Shown here in pieces: positions 19,033 through 26,835 of a stretch of 64,000 nt of DNA. The translations under genes and the position numbers were made by a program. The stretch is taken from NCBI GenBank assembly GCA_016235595.1, contig JACRJX010000043.1:62001-126000 (forward strand), written 5' to 3'. Position 1 is the first letter of the stretch; each line of letters opens with the position of its first letter. The notes below the pieces were generated by a model, which saw nothing but the letters and a program-made list of their open reading frames with translations, ran no database searches and had not been told where the DNA came from. This stretch comes from Verrucomicrobiota bacterium. Its GTDB lineage: Bacteria > Verrucomicrobiota > Verrucomicrobiia > CAIQCK01.

Positions 19033-20169
19033 ATGACTTGGATATTTGTTATGAGCGCGTTTCCTGCGGTTGATCCAATTCCGCTGCCGGCGCCCGTGTG
19101 GCTGTTCAAACTGCTGCACATCGTGACGTTGACGCTGCATTTCTGCGCCGTCGAGTTGTTGCTCGGCGGGTTACTCGTGGCGACATGCCTCTGTTTCTTC
19201 GGCGGGCTCCGTGGCGGCGCGCCTCTATTACGACTGAACGCAGCGGCATCGCTCACGCGCCGGTTGCCGATCGTGATGACGTACGTGATCAACCTCGGCG
19301 TGCCGCCGCTGTTGTTTGCGCAGGTGCTCTACGGCCGCGCGTTCTACACCAGCAGCGTGTTGATCGGCGCGTATTGGATTTCGGTGATTCTGCTGCTGAT
19401 GGCCTGCTATTGGCTGCTCTACCGGTTCGATGCGAATGTCGCGCGCGGCCGGTCGGCGTGGTGGCTGGGATTGCTTGCGGTGCTGGTGGCGGGAACCATC
19501 GCGAGGATTTACTCGACCACCATGACCTTGATGATCCGGCCGGAGGTGTGGACGGCGATGTATTCGGCGTCTGCGATGGGCAATTACTTGCCGCCTCCCG
19601 ACCCAACGTTGACGCCACGCTGGCTGTTCATGCTGGCGGGCGGGCTGGTGTTCGCCGGGATGGGGATGGTCTGGCTCGCGGGACGGAACCAGATCGAAGC
19701 CTCCGTGCGCAGTTATCTCGCCGGCCTCGGCGGCAAACTGGCGGTGGCGGCGGTGATCACACAGGTGCTCGTCGCTCATTTCGTGTTCCACAATCAACCG
19801 GACAAGGTTCTCAAGGGACTGGTGGCGAGTCCGCTTTATCTCAGCGCGGGCCTGACATGGTTTGCGGCGGCGGGATTGATTCTGCTGACGGGCGTGTGGG
19901 CTGGCTTCAAGAAACCGACGACGGCCGCGGCGGGCTGGCTGGGCGTGACGTTTGGCTTCGTGGCCGTGCTCGGCTGGGTGGTGTTCCGCGATGGCATCCG
20001 CGATCTGACCCTGCTGGGCAATGGCTACGATGTGTGGCAGCGAACGATCGTAACGAACTGGTCGGTGGTCGCGCTGTTCCTCGCGCTGTTCGCCGCCGGG
20101 CTGGCGATGATCGGCTGGCTGGTGTGGGTGATGCTGCGCGCCAAACCGGTTTCGGAAAAGGTGGTCTGA
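19033..20169 (+). CDS. Polytopic membrane protein of a cytochrome bc/bd-like respiratory operon
   Basis: About 378 residues with eight to nine predicted membrane segments and little else. The first helix carries two histidines (KLLHIVTLTLHFCAVELLLGG) and the second block reads TYVINLGVPPLLFAQVLYG; the layout recalls the CydA-like protein at the end of the same operon, so this may be a diverged, haem-poor paralogue or partner subunit. It has no CxxCH motif. A GGAGG sits just before the ATG at 19033 (short spacing); ATG 19051 is an alternative. The stop overlaps the Rieske start (TGATG). I infer a structural or quinone-site role in the encoded complex; no defined function can be claimed. Confidence 0.7.
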   Translation: MTWIFVMSAFPAVDPIPLPAPVWLFKLLHIVTLTLHFCAVELLLGGLLVATCLCFFGGLRGGAPLLRLNAAASLTRRLPIVMTYVINLGVPPLLFAQVLYGRAFYTSSVLIGAYWISVILLLMACYWLLYRFDANVARGRSAWWLGLLAVLVAGTIARIYSTTMTLMIRPEVWTAMYSASAMGNYLPPPDPTLTPRWLFMLAGGLVFAGMGMVWLAGRNQIEASVRSYLAGLGGKLAVAAVITQVLVAHFVFHNQPDKVLKGLVASPLYLSAGLTWFAAAGLILLTGVWAGFKKPTTAAAGWLGVTFGFVAVLGWVVFRDGIRDLTLLGNGYDVWQRTIVTNWSVVALFLALFAAGLAMIGWLVWVMLRAKPVSEKVV

Positions 20170-20666
20170 TGAGCAAAACAAACTCCAACAACAACCCGCA
20201 GGCCGGCAATGGCTGCGGCTGCTCGCGGCAGACGTTTCTGCGCGCCGTGCTCGGTGGCGCGGGTGTCGTCTATGCGGCGGGAATGGCCTATCCGGTCTAT
20301 CGTTATGTGGCGTCACCGGTGGAGAAATCGGCGAAAGAGGCTGCGGTCACGGAGGTGACGCTGAAGGACGCGCAGAAGCTCGCGCCCGGCAGCGCGATGA
20401 TGTTCAAGTTCGGCTCCAAGCCGAGCCTGTTGATCCATCACGACGATGGCTCGTGGACGGCGCTCACGGCGGTCTGCACGCATCTCGGTTGCACGGTCAG
20501 CTACGAGGCGGACAAGAAACGCATCCACTGTGCCTGTCACGGCGGCGTGTATGACCCGAAGACCGGAGGCAACGTGAGTGGTCCGCCGCCGAAACCGTTG
20601 CTGCGTTACGCGGTGAAGGTCATGGACGTGGCGGTCATCGTTTCAAGGAGTCCGCAAGGCGCATGA
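20169..20666 (+). CDS. Rieske [2Fe-2S] protein
   Basis: The 165-residue subunit has one N-terminal membrane anchor (about residues 21-46) after a Gly/Asn-rich lead with a CGCSR motif, then a Rieske domain. Cluster ligands are C103 and H105 in CTHLGC and C121 and H124 in CACHGG; C108 and C123 would form the stabilising disulfide. The GPPPKPL segment is the usual proline loop. With the cytochrome b that follows it forms the quinol-oxidising core of a bc/b6f-type complex, transferring electrons from quinol to cytochrome c on the outer face. Its ATG shares bases with the stop of the preceding gene and its own stop overlaps the cytochrome b start (ATGA). Confidence 0.95.
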   Translation: MSKTNSNNNPQAGNGCGCSRQTFLRAVLGGAGVVYAAGMAYPVYRYVASPVEKSAKEAAVTEVTLKDAQKLAPGSAMMFKFGSKPSLLIHHDDGSWTALTAVCTHLGCTVSYEADKKRIHCACHGGVYDPKTGGNVSGPPPKPLLRYAVKVMDVAVIVSRSPQGA

Positions 20667-21742
20667 AAGCTTTCTTTTCATCCATCTACGCGTGGGCGGA
20701 CGAGCGGCTCGGTCTGGAGGAGTGGGTGCAGTTCGCGAAGCACAAAACTGTTCCGGTTCATTCGCAGGCGTTTTGGTATTACTGGGGCGGCCTGTCGTTG
20801 TTCTTCTTCGTGATCCAATGCGTGACGGGCGTGCTGCTGCTGCTCTACTACCGGCCCGGCCCGGAGGCTTACGATTCAGTGCGGCAGATCACCTACGACA
20901 CCGACTTCGGCTGGCTGGTGCGGTCGGTCCACTCATGGTCGGCAAACCTGATGGTTGCGGCGATCTTCGTCCACATGTTCTCGGTCTTCTTCATGAAAGC
21001 CTACCGCAAGCCGCGCGAGTTCGGCTGGTGGAGCGGCGTCGGGCTGCTGGGCATGACGATGATCTTCGGCTTCAGCGGCTATCTGCTGCCGATGGACGAG
21101 CTGGCGTATTTCGCGACGAAGGTGGGCATGGAGATTCCCTCCACGATGCCGGTGATCGGGCCGAAGCTGGCCGACCTGGTGCGCGGCGGGCCGGATGTGA
21201 ACGCCTACACGGTGCAGCGGTTCTTCGCGTTGCATGTGGTGGTGCTGCCGGCGATCTTCCTGCTGCTGCTCGGCTTCCATCTCTGGCTGGTGCAGAAGCA
21301 TGGTAACGCCGTGCCGCCGTCGGAAGAGGCGAAGCCGGAAGCGCAGCGCAAGAGCGAGCCGTTTGTCCCGACCTTTATGATGAAGGACTTCGCGATGTGG
21401 CTTGTCGCGTTCAATGTCCTCTGCGTGCTGGCGTTCCTGTTTCCGTGGGATTTGGGACCGCAGGCCGACGTGCTCAAGCCATCGCCGTTGGGTATTCACC
21501 CTGAGTGGTATTTCATGAGCCAGTTTCAGGTTCTGAAGATCTTTGGAGACTGGTTTCCCGGCACGCTCGGCGAAATCCTCGGCATCGGGGTCTTCACGGG
21601 TGGAATGGTTTTGTGGTTCTTGATTCCGCTCTACGACAACACGAAGGAAGCCGGCCGCCGCGCACGGCGCGCAACGTATTTCGGGCTGTTCGCGCTGATC
21701 GCGCTGATGGTCACGACGATCTGGGCGTATCTGGCGATTTAG
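20663..21742 (+). CDS. Cytochrome b (fused b6/subunit IV type)
   Basis: A 359-residue cytochrome b with about seven membrane helices that joins the b6 and subunit-IV parts in one chain. Haem ligands are H90/H104 (13 residues between) and H191/H206 (14 residues between); the 14-residue spacing of the second pair is the b6-type pattern. PEWY at residues 280-283 is the quinol-oxidation (Qo) loop motif. The position that holds the haem-c(n) cysteine in Bacillus and chloroplast b6 appears to be Phe here (SLFFFVIQ), so an extra covalent haem is not supported. It overlaps the Rieske gene by four bases and lies 24 bases before the CydA-like/cytochrome c gene, which should receive the electrons. Confidence 0.94.
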   Translation: MKAFFSSIYAWADERLGLEEWVQFAKHKTVPVHSQAFWYYWGGLSLFFFVIQCVTGVLLLLYYRPGPEAYDSVRQITYDTDFGWLVRSVHSWSANLMVAAIFVHMFSVFFMKAYRKPREFGWWSGVGLLGMTMIFGFSGYLLPMDELAYFATKVGMEIPSTMPVIGPKLADLVRGGPDVNAYTVQRFFALHVVVLPAIFLLLLGFHLWLVQKHGNAVPPSEEAKPEAQRKSEPFVPTFMMKDFAMWLVAFNVLCVLAFLFPWDLGPQADVLKPSPLGIHPEWYFMSQFQVLKIFGDWFPGTLGEILGIGVFTGGMVLWFLIPLYDNTKEAGRRARRATYFGLFALIALMVTTIWAYLAI

Positions 21743-21766
21743 AAAAAGACGAAGGCTGCAAACGCT

Positions 21767-23155
21767 ATGAACTATCCGTTCTGGGACGTGCCGTATATCG
21801 GAAGCGGCTGGGTGATCGGCATTATTGCGATCTTCCACATGATGATCGCGCTGTTCGCCGTCGGCGGCGGGTTCTACCTCGCGCTGGCGGAACACAAGGC
21901 GTTGCGCGAGGACCGGCGTGACTGGCTGAAGGTACTGCGGGGCCACTCGAAGTTCTTCCTCATCCTCACCGGCGTGTTTGGCACGGTCTCCGGTGTCGGC
22001 ATCTGGTTCGCCATCGGGCTGGCCAATCCCGAGGGCACCAGCGCGCTCATCCATAACTTCGTCTTCGGCTGGGCGATGGAGTGGGTGTTCTTCATCGCCG
22101 AGCTGACGACGGCGGCGGTTTACTACTACACGTGGGGCCGCGTTTCGGACGCGCTGCATCTGAAGGTCGGCTGGCTCTACGCGGCGACCTCCTTTTTCAC
22201 GCTCGTCATCATCAACGGCATCCTCGCGTTCATGCTCACGCCCGGCGACGCGTGGCTGGCGGTGGCCGGCACGGGTCAGGAAGCAAGCCGGTTCTGGCAG
22301 GCGTTCTTTAACCCTACCTACTGGCCAAACCTCGCCATCCGCTGCCTCATCTGCGCCTCATTGGCCGGCGTCTGGGCGCTGGTCACATGCAGCCGCATTG
22401 ACGGCGCGAAAGAGCCGGAACTGAAGACAACGATGGTTCGCTGGAGCGCGAACTGGCTGTTGCCAACGTTCGTGCTGCTGCCGCTGGCGTTCGTCTGGTA
22501 TCTCTGGACGGTGCCGGAGTCGCAACGCGCGCTGCTGCAACTGGGCATCTCGACCATCGGTCCGGGCATGTTCACGCAGGTCACCCGCTCGGTGCTGATC
22601 GTCGTCGTGACTTCCGCCGTCATCGTCGCCGTGACGTATCTCTTCGCGTGGCGGACGCCCGTCGAGTTCCGTTTCGGTCAGGCGATGACTGTGGTGGTCC
22701 TGGCGCTGTTCGCCACCGCAGCCGGCGAGCACACCCGCGAAACGCTCCGTAAACCTTACGTGATCGGCCGCTACATGTTCTCCAACGGCGTTCGTGTGGC
22801 GAGCGTGGACAAGCTCAACGCCGAAGGCTACCTCACGCATTCGTTCTGGATGCGCCAGGGTGGCGACCCCAAACTGGCGCGGGGTGAAGCGATGTTCCGC
22901 GGCCAATGCATGGCCTGCCACACCGTCAACGGTTACCGCTCGATCAAAAGTCTGCTCGGCGAGCGCAACCGCGAAGCCATTGGCAACCTGTTGACGCTGC
23001 TGCACGACTACAAGCCGGATTCCCCCTATCGCGCCTTCATGCCGCGTCTGGTCGGGACGAAGGAAGAAATCGCCGCCCTCGGAGACTATCTGGCTGCGTT
23101 CAACGCAGCAGCGCCTGCGGCCGCGCCGTTGAAAGAAAAGACCGCCAAACACTGA
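21767..23155 (+). CDS. CydA-like membrane protein fused to a C-terminal cytochrome c domain
   Basis: The 462-residue protein has eight or nine helices that resemble cytochrome bd subunit I: a TM1 histidine (H24), the SGVGIWFAIGLAN loop at the place of the CydA GxPxE motif, and WAMEWVFFIAEL around residues 102-113 with conserved acidic residues. The C-terminal periplasmic domain binds one c-type haem at CMACH (381-385), with M425 in AFMPR as the likely sixth ligand. The long quinol (Q) loop of true CydA is missing. It therefore resembles the CydA-related oxidoreductases that take electrons from a cytochrome c or bc complex rather than from quinol directly. Whether it reduces oxygen or another acceptor is unknown. 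It ends the respiratory operon. Confidence 0.82.
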   Translation: MNYPFWDVPYIGSGWVIGIIAIFHMMIALFAVGGGFYLALAEHKALREDRRDWLKVLRGHSKFFLILTGVFGTVSGVGIWFAIGLANPEGTSALIHNFVFGWAMEWVFFIAELTTAAVYYYTWGRVSDALHLKVGWLYAATSFFTLVIINGILAFMLTPGDAWLAVAGTGQEASRFWQAFFNPTYWPNLAIRCLICASLAGVWALVTCSRIDGAKEPELKTTMVRWSANWLLPTFVLLPLAFVWYLWTVPESQRALLQLGISTIGPGMFTQVTRSVLIVVVTSAVIVAVTYLFAWRTPVEFRFGQAMTVVVLALFATAAGEHTRETLRKPYVIGRYMFSNGVRVASVDKLNAEGYLTHSFWMRQGGDPKLARGEAMFRGQCMACHTVNGYRSIKSLLGERNREAIGNLLTLLHDYKPDSPYRAFMPRLVGTKEEIAALGDYLAAFNAAAPAAAPLKEKTAKH

Positions 23156-23165
23156 GCGGCTTTGA

Positions 23166-23187
23166 AAGTGGGACAGACGTCCCGCTT
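23166..23187. terminator. Hairpin between convergent genes
   Basis: The arms 23166-23174 and 23179-23187 pair over nine positions (AAGTGGGAC with GTCCCGCTT, one G-T pair) around an AGAC loop. It lies between the ends of the CydA-like gene (+) and the phosphatase gene (-), where a shared terminator is expected, but no T-run follows. Its GGGAC/GTCCC core resembles the palindromes near 12952-13014. Confidence 0.5.
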
Positions 23188-23228
23188 ATCCTGTTTGCGA
23201 GTTGCCTGCGCCGCGTTGACGCGATCCA

Positions 23229-24035
23229 TCACCACTTCACGATCTGCGGCAACCGCGGGATCGCGCCGCTCATGCTGAGCAGCGCGTAGCCGTGCTCTTC
23301 CTTTGTCGGGCGCACCAGCGTCTTGCCGCCGGCGTTTTCCACCAACAGCAGGCCGGCAGCGATGTCCCAGAGTTTCACGCCGAACTCGGCGTAAGCGTCG
23401 AATCGCCCGCAAGCGACGTAGGCCAGATCGAGCGCGGCAGCGCCGAGTAGGCGGAGTTTGCGTACGCGCGGCAGCAGCGCGTTGAAGACCGCCTGACCGC
23501 GCCGGATGGTTTCCTTGTCCTTGAAAAACGCGACGGTGCAAATCGTGTCGGCGAGTTTGCGCCGCCTTGAGGCGTGGACGACCCGGCCGTTGAGGCGGGT
23601 GGGCTGGTCGAGCGCTGTGGAGAACATTTCGTCGCGCATCGGGTCGTAGATGACGCCCACGACAGTGCGCCATTCGTGTTGCCCATTGGGTTTTATGACA
23701 CGCTCTTGTGCGGCGATGCTGACGCAGAAGACGGGGATGTTGTAGAAGAAGTTCACCGTGCCGTCGATCGGGTCTATCACCCAGCGGATTTTGGATTTTG
23801 GATTTTGGATTTTGGATTCCCTCGTGTCTTCCTCGCCGAGAATCTCATGGCCGGGAAAGCGGCGGAGGATGGCGCGTTCGATAATGCGTTGGCTGCGGAC
23901 ATCGAGTTCGAGTTTGATGTCGTGGGCCATCGTGGCGGTCACGCGCAACGGGCGGTGGAAATGACGGCGCTGAAGTTCTCCCGCGGCACGCGCGGCGGCA
24001 ATGGCAGTGTCGAGCAGGGGTTGGTAGCGGTTCAT
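23229..24035 (-). CDS. Inositol monophosphatase family protein with repeat-encoded linker
   Basis: The 268-residue protein is an inositol-monophosphatase/SuhB-like Mg-dependent phosphatase. Catalytic motifs are GEED (67-70), WVIDPIDGT (85-93, D88 and D91 as metal ligands) and the C-terminal KLWDIAAGLLLVENAGG. It hydrolyses phosphate esters such as inositol-1-phosphate, NADP(H) or PAP in the family; the true substrate is unknown. The linker between GEED and WVIDP (SKIQNPKSKIR, residues 74-84) is encoded by a tandem heptamer (23786-23818), so a change of copy number would shift the frame inside the active site. Its ATG overlaps the stop of the antiporter gene by four bases, so both come from one mRNA. 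Confidence 0.92.
   Translation of the reverse strand: MNRYQPLLDTAIAAARAAGELQRRHFHRPLRVTATMAHDIKLELDVRSQRIIERAILRRFPGHEILGEEDTRESKIQNPKSKIRWVIDPIDGTVNFFYNIPVFCVSIAAQERVIKPNGQHEWRTVVGVIYDPMRDEMFSTALDQPTRLNGRVVHASRRRKLADTICTVAFFKDKETIRRGQAVFNALLPRVRKLRLLGAAALDLAYVACGRFDAYAEFGVKLWDIAAGLLLVENAGGKTLVRPTKEEHGYALLSMSGAIPRLPQIVKW
23786..23818 (-). repeat. Heptanucleotide tandem repeat inside a coding gene
   Basis: Four full copies of GGATTTT plus five more bases (33 bp) are read on the plus strand; on the coding strand the unit is AAAATCC. Because seven is not a multiple of three, gain or loss of one unit frameshifts the phosphatase between its GEED and DPIDGT motifs, while three units are neutral. 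Confidence 0.95.
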
Positions 24036-25741
24036 GGAATGATTTCGTGACGCTGTTTGACGGCTGCTTGAAATGCCTCGCGGTCGCTGTCGGTGGCCCC
24101 GGCAACCAGTTTTTCCAGCGCCGGCAGCAGGTCGGCGGCAACGTCCAGGCGGGGCACACTGACGTAGTCGGCGCCGGCCTTGTAAAGTTCCCGCGCCGCC
24201 GCCAGCGTCTCCGCCGTCACGACGACCTGCGCCTTGGGGTTGACCTGACGGACCAGATGGAGAATGCGCAGGTTGTTGATGCCCTTCAGATAATGGTCCG
24301 GGATCGTGGAGATGATGATCTCGGCTTTCTCGATGCCGGCGTGGCGCAACGAGTCGGTGTGGCTGATATCGCCGTAGTGGACCTGGATGCCGCGCCGCCG
24401 GAGCTCGTGGACGGCTTCGGGATTGAAGTCCACAACGGCCATCCGTTCCTTGAGCACGGGCGCACGCCGCTCGATCTCTTCCAGCAGCGAGCTGGCCACC
24501 TTGGCGAAGCCAAGCAGCATCAACCGCGGATGTTCGGTCTCGAGATGTTGCTCGGCCTGATCGAGGTCGCGCACACCGCAGCGTTTCAGCCATCGGCTGA
24601 TCACACGATGCAGTTCGAAGTTGTAGGCAATCTTGTAGGTGGACACGGTCGCAGTCACGGCGAACGCGAGCACGATGAGCGTCTGCGCAGCCTGGCTGAT
24701 GTGGCCGTCCTTGAGGCCGACGGCGGCGATGACGATGGAGAACTCGCTGACATTGGCGAGGTTGATGGCGGTGATGAGGCTGACACGATGGCCGTTGCGC
24801 AGGCCCAGCAGCAGCGGGGTGACGCTGACGTAGCGGGACGCAGCGACGAAGATCGCGCAGCCGATGGCCGCCAACAGCAACTCAGGCGTCGGCCGCGGGA
24901 TGCCCGCCCCCAGCGCGACGAAGAACAACGTGATAAAAAAATCGCGCAGGCTGGTGAGCTTGCTGATGACGTCGAGATTGTAGGGGAACGTCGAGATGCT
25001 GACGCCGCCGATGAGCGCGCCCATCGCGCGGCTCAGTCCCGCGGCGTCGGCGGCGGCCACGACGAGGAAACACCACGCCAGCGAGCCAGCCAGGACCAGC
25101 TCCGGCACCTTCGCGATGCGGCGGAACAGCGGCGGCAGCACATAGCGTGTGGCGGCGAACGCCGCGGCGATCAGGCCGACGCCCTTGACGAACGACAGCA
25201 GCACTGGCAGGAAACGCGGGTCCTGGAGGTTCGGTTGGACGCCGATAAACAGGATGGCGGCGACGTCCTGCAACACCAGCACGCCGAGTGTGATTCGGCC
25301 CGGCAGCGTATCGAGTTCGAACTTGTCATGAAGCAGCTTGACGACGATGAGCGTGCTGCTCATCGCGGTGCAGACGGCCAGATAAAGCGCGTCGAACTGC
25401 CCTCCGCCGATGCCGAGCCAGCGAAAAAACAGCCAGCCCAGCGTCACACACACACCGATCTGTACCACACCGGTCAGCGTCACCACCTTGCCGGCCTCGC
25501 GGATCTTCTTCAGATCCATCTCCAGGCCAATCATGAACAGCAGCAGAATCAGGCCGATCTCGCTGATGGTTTCGATGCTGTGGACGTCATTGAGCCAGCC
25601 GAAGCCCATCTCTTTGCCGAGCAACACGCCGGTGGCGATGTAGGCCAGAAGCAACGGCTGGCGGATCATGTGCGCCACGTAGGCAAGCGCCACCGAAACA
25701 AGAATACATCGTCCGATGTCGGCCAGAAGGTCAGCGTGCAT
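24032..25741 (-). CDS. CPA2 family cation:proton antiporter with TrkA-N domain
   Basis: The 569-residue protein has about twelve N-terminal membrane helices (residues 1-375) of the sodium/proton-exchanger (CPA2, KefB/RosB-like) type, with GLILLLFMIGLEMDLKKI, a helix-breaking ALYLAVCTAMSSTLIVVKLL and GVLVLQDVAAILFI as landmarks. A cytoplasmic Rossmann-like TrkA-N (RCK) domain starts near residue 405 (PRLMLLGFAKVASSLL, then VVDFNPEAV and HYGDISHTD). Such systems export K+ or Na+ against protons and are gated by nucleotides. It stands 40 bases downstream of the small secreted protein and overlaps the phosphatase gene by four bases, so the three genes may form one operon, perhaps linked to osmotic or pH adaptation. 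Confidence 0.93.
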   Translation of the reverse strand: MHADLLADIGRCILVSVALAYVAHMIRQPLLLAYIATGVLLGKEMGFGWLNDVHSIETISEIGLILLLFMIGLEMDLKKIREAGKVVTLTGVVQIGVCVTLGWLFFRWLGIGGGQFDALYLAVCTAMSSTLIVVKLLHDKFELDTLPGRITLGVLVLQDVAAILFIGVQPNLQDPRFLPVLLSFVKGVGLIAAAFAATRYVLPPLFRRIAKVPELVLAGSLAWCFLVVAAADAAGLSRAMGALIGGVSISTFPYNLDVISKLTSLRDFFITLFFVALGAGIPRPTPELLLAAIGCAIFVAASRYVSVTPLLLGLRNGHRVSLITAINLANVSEFSIVIAAVGLKDGHISQAAQTLIVLAFAVTATVSTYKIAYNFELHRVISRWLKRCGVRDLDQAEQHLETEHPRLMLLGFAKVASSLLEEIERRAPVLKERMAVVDFNPEAVHELRRRGIQVHYGDISHTDSLRHAGIEKAEIIISTIPDHYLKGINNLRILHLVRQVNPKAQVVVTAETLAAARELYKAGADYVSVPRLDVAADLLPALEKLVAGATDSDREAFQAAVKQRHEIIP

Positions 25742-25781
25742 GAGCGGTGTCAGTGGGGACGCGGGGTTGGTTGACGGCGGT

Positions 25782-26285
25782 TCACGGTTTCTTGGTCAGC
25801 GCCGCGCTGCGCAACATCCACTTGCCGCTGTTCGGCGCGGGAAAGGATTGTCTCCGGTTCATCAGAACCCCGACCAGCGTGGAAGCGTTTTGTTTCTCGA
25901 TGGGGTCGGTGGTGGCGGTGGCGCGCCGATGCAACAGCCAGATGAGTTTCTTCTCGGCGAGGCTGTCTGCTTCGAGCGATTCCTGGCCGTTCCACTCGCG
26001 CGCATGGACCAGCAACTGCCAGCGGTCTTGCGTCTGCTTGCCCTTCGACGCTGGCGCCGGCTTCGCCTCACGCAGAATGAGATGAAACGTCTGCTCGGGG
26101 GAAACCTGGAGGTCATTGCGGATGGACTTCTTGTCGCCGAGCACGTCGGTGAAAATAACTCGCACGCTGGCGTCGTTCGGCAGCCCGGCGATGACCTGCT
26201 GCATCGTGCCGCCCGCGGCATGGCTGTAACGGGCGCCGCAGGCAACAAGAAGCGACAACCCCAGGATGACTGACAATCGGTTCAT
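25782..26285 (-). CDS. Secreted protein of unknown function
   Basis: A 167-residue protein with a signal peptide (MNRLSVILGLSLLVACGARYSHAA); a VACG near position 16 could also be read as a lipobox. The mature part (GGTMQQVIAGLPNDASVRVIF, then a mixed alpha/beta segment with RWQLLVHAREW and a basic C-terminus) matches no family I recognise. It is the first gene of the likely operon with the CPA2 antiporter (40-base gap) and the phosphatase. The upstream side is the 550-base gene-poor stretch, which must hold its promoter. Confidence 0.65.
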   Translation of the reverse strand: MNRLSVILGLSLLVACGARYSHAAGGTMQQVIAGLPNDASVRVIFTDVLGDKKSIRNDLQVSPEQTFHLILREAKPAPASKGKQTQDRWQLLVHAREWNGQESLEADSLAEKKLIWLLHRRATATTDPIEKQNASTLVGVLMNRRQSFPAPNSGKWMLRSAALTKKP

Positions 26286-26835
26286 GATGGGTCATCTTAT
26301 CCCAGCGCGGCGCAGCCGCAACCAAAACGTAGCTGCCGACCTCAGGAGGCGGTCCGGCGGCATGGTCGCATTTCACGAGGCGAAGCTTTGCGACAGCGTA
26401 TTGACAACCCAGACACGCTTGTTGTCCACGGCCCATGCTTTCAGTCATGGGGCCGGAAACCCGCGTGACCGCCACCGCCCATTCCGCGATCCAGCCATCG
26501 TGCTTTTGTGGTGTTCTTTGGGTCTCATATGGCCGGTTGAAATCGGAGTGAGCCGGATTTACCAAGTTTGAGGTAGAACGGAATTCCAAGTCTGTTGCTT
26601 GGTCCTCCTGAAACGGAGAAACGCCCGGCCAGTGCGCCCTTGGGTGGGGCGAGCCGTCCCTGGCGAGCCGCAACCATTGCAGCGCTAGTGATGACGGCTC
26701 AGCGGGGACGCTTCGCCCTACCCGACATGAAATGTTCTGGACACGCTGAAACGCCGACGCGAAAGTCTGGCCGCATTACAAGCAAGGTTGTCCAATACTT
26801 AATGGGCGTTCGGAGTGCCCAGCGAGGTTTTTGCC
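26286..26835. other. 550-bp gene-poor stretch with repeat-like sequences
   Basis: No convincing gene was found. The stretch holds an imperfect inverted repeat at 26642-26723 and segments (about 26325-26410, such as CGTAGCTGCCGACCTCAGGA and GCTTTGCGACAGCGTA) that look, from memory, like interspersed repeats of verrucomicrobial genomes. It should also contain the promoter of the minus-strand secreted-protein gene and that of the orphan gene on the plus strand. I take it for a site where repeats or transient insertions have accumulated. Confidence 0.5.
26642..26723. repeat. 82-bp imperfect inverted repeat
   Basis: The left arm 26642-26670 (starts GGGTGGGGCGAGCCG) and the right arm 26695-26723 (ends TTCGCCCTACCC) match as reverse complements at 23 of 29 positions by eye, with a 24-base spacer. 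The arms end in GGGT/ACCC. It lies in non-coding DNA and resembles the REP- or MITE-like palindromes dispersed in related genomes. It could form a long cruciform or hairpin transcript. Confidence 0.75.

Noticed and set aside
24047..25774. 575-codon open frame opposite the CPA2 antiporter
   Set aside because: Antisense shadow of the antiporter; the translation is Gln/Asp/His-rich low complexity and has no ribosome binding site.
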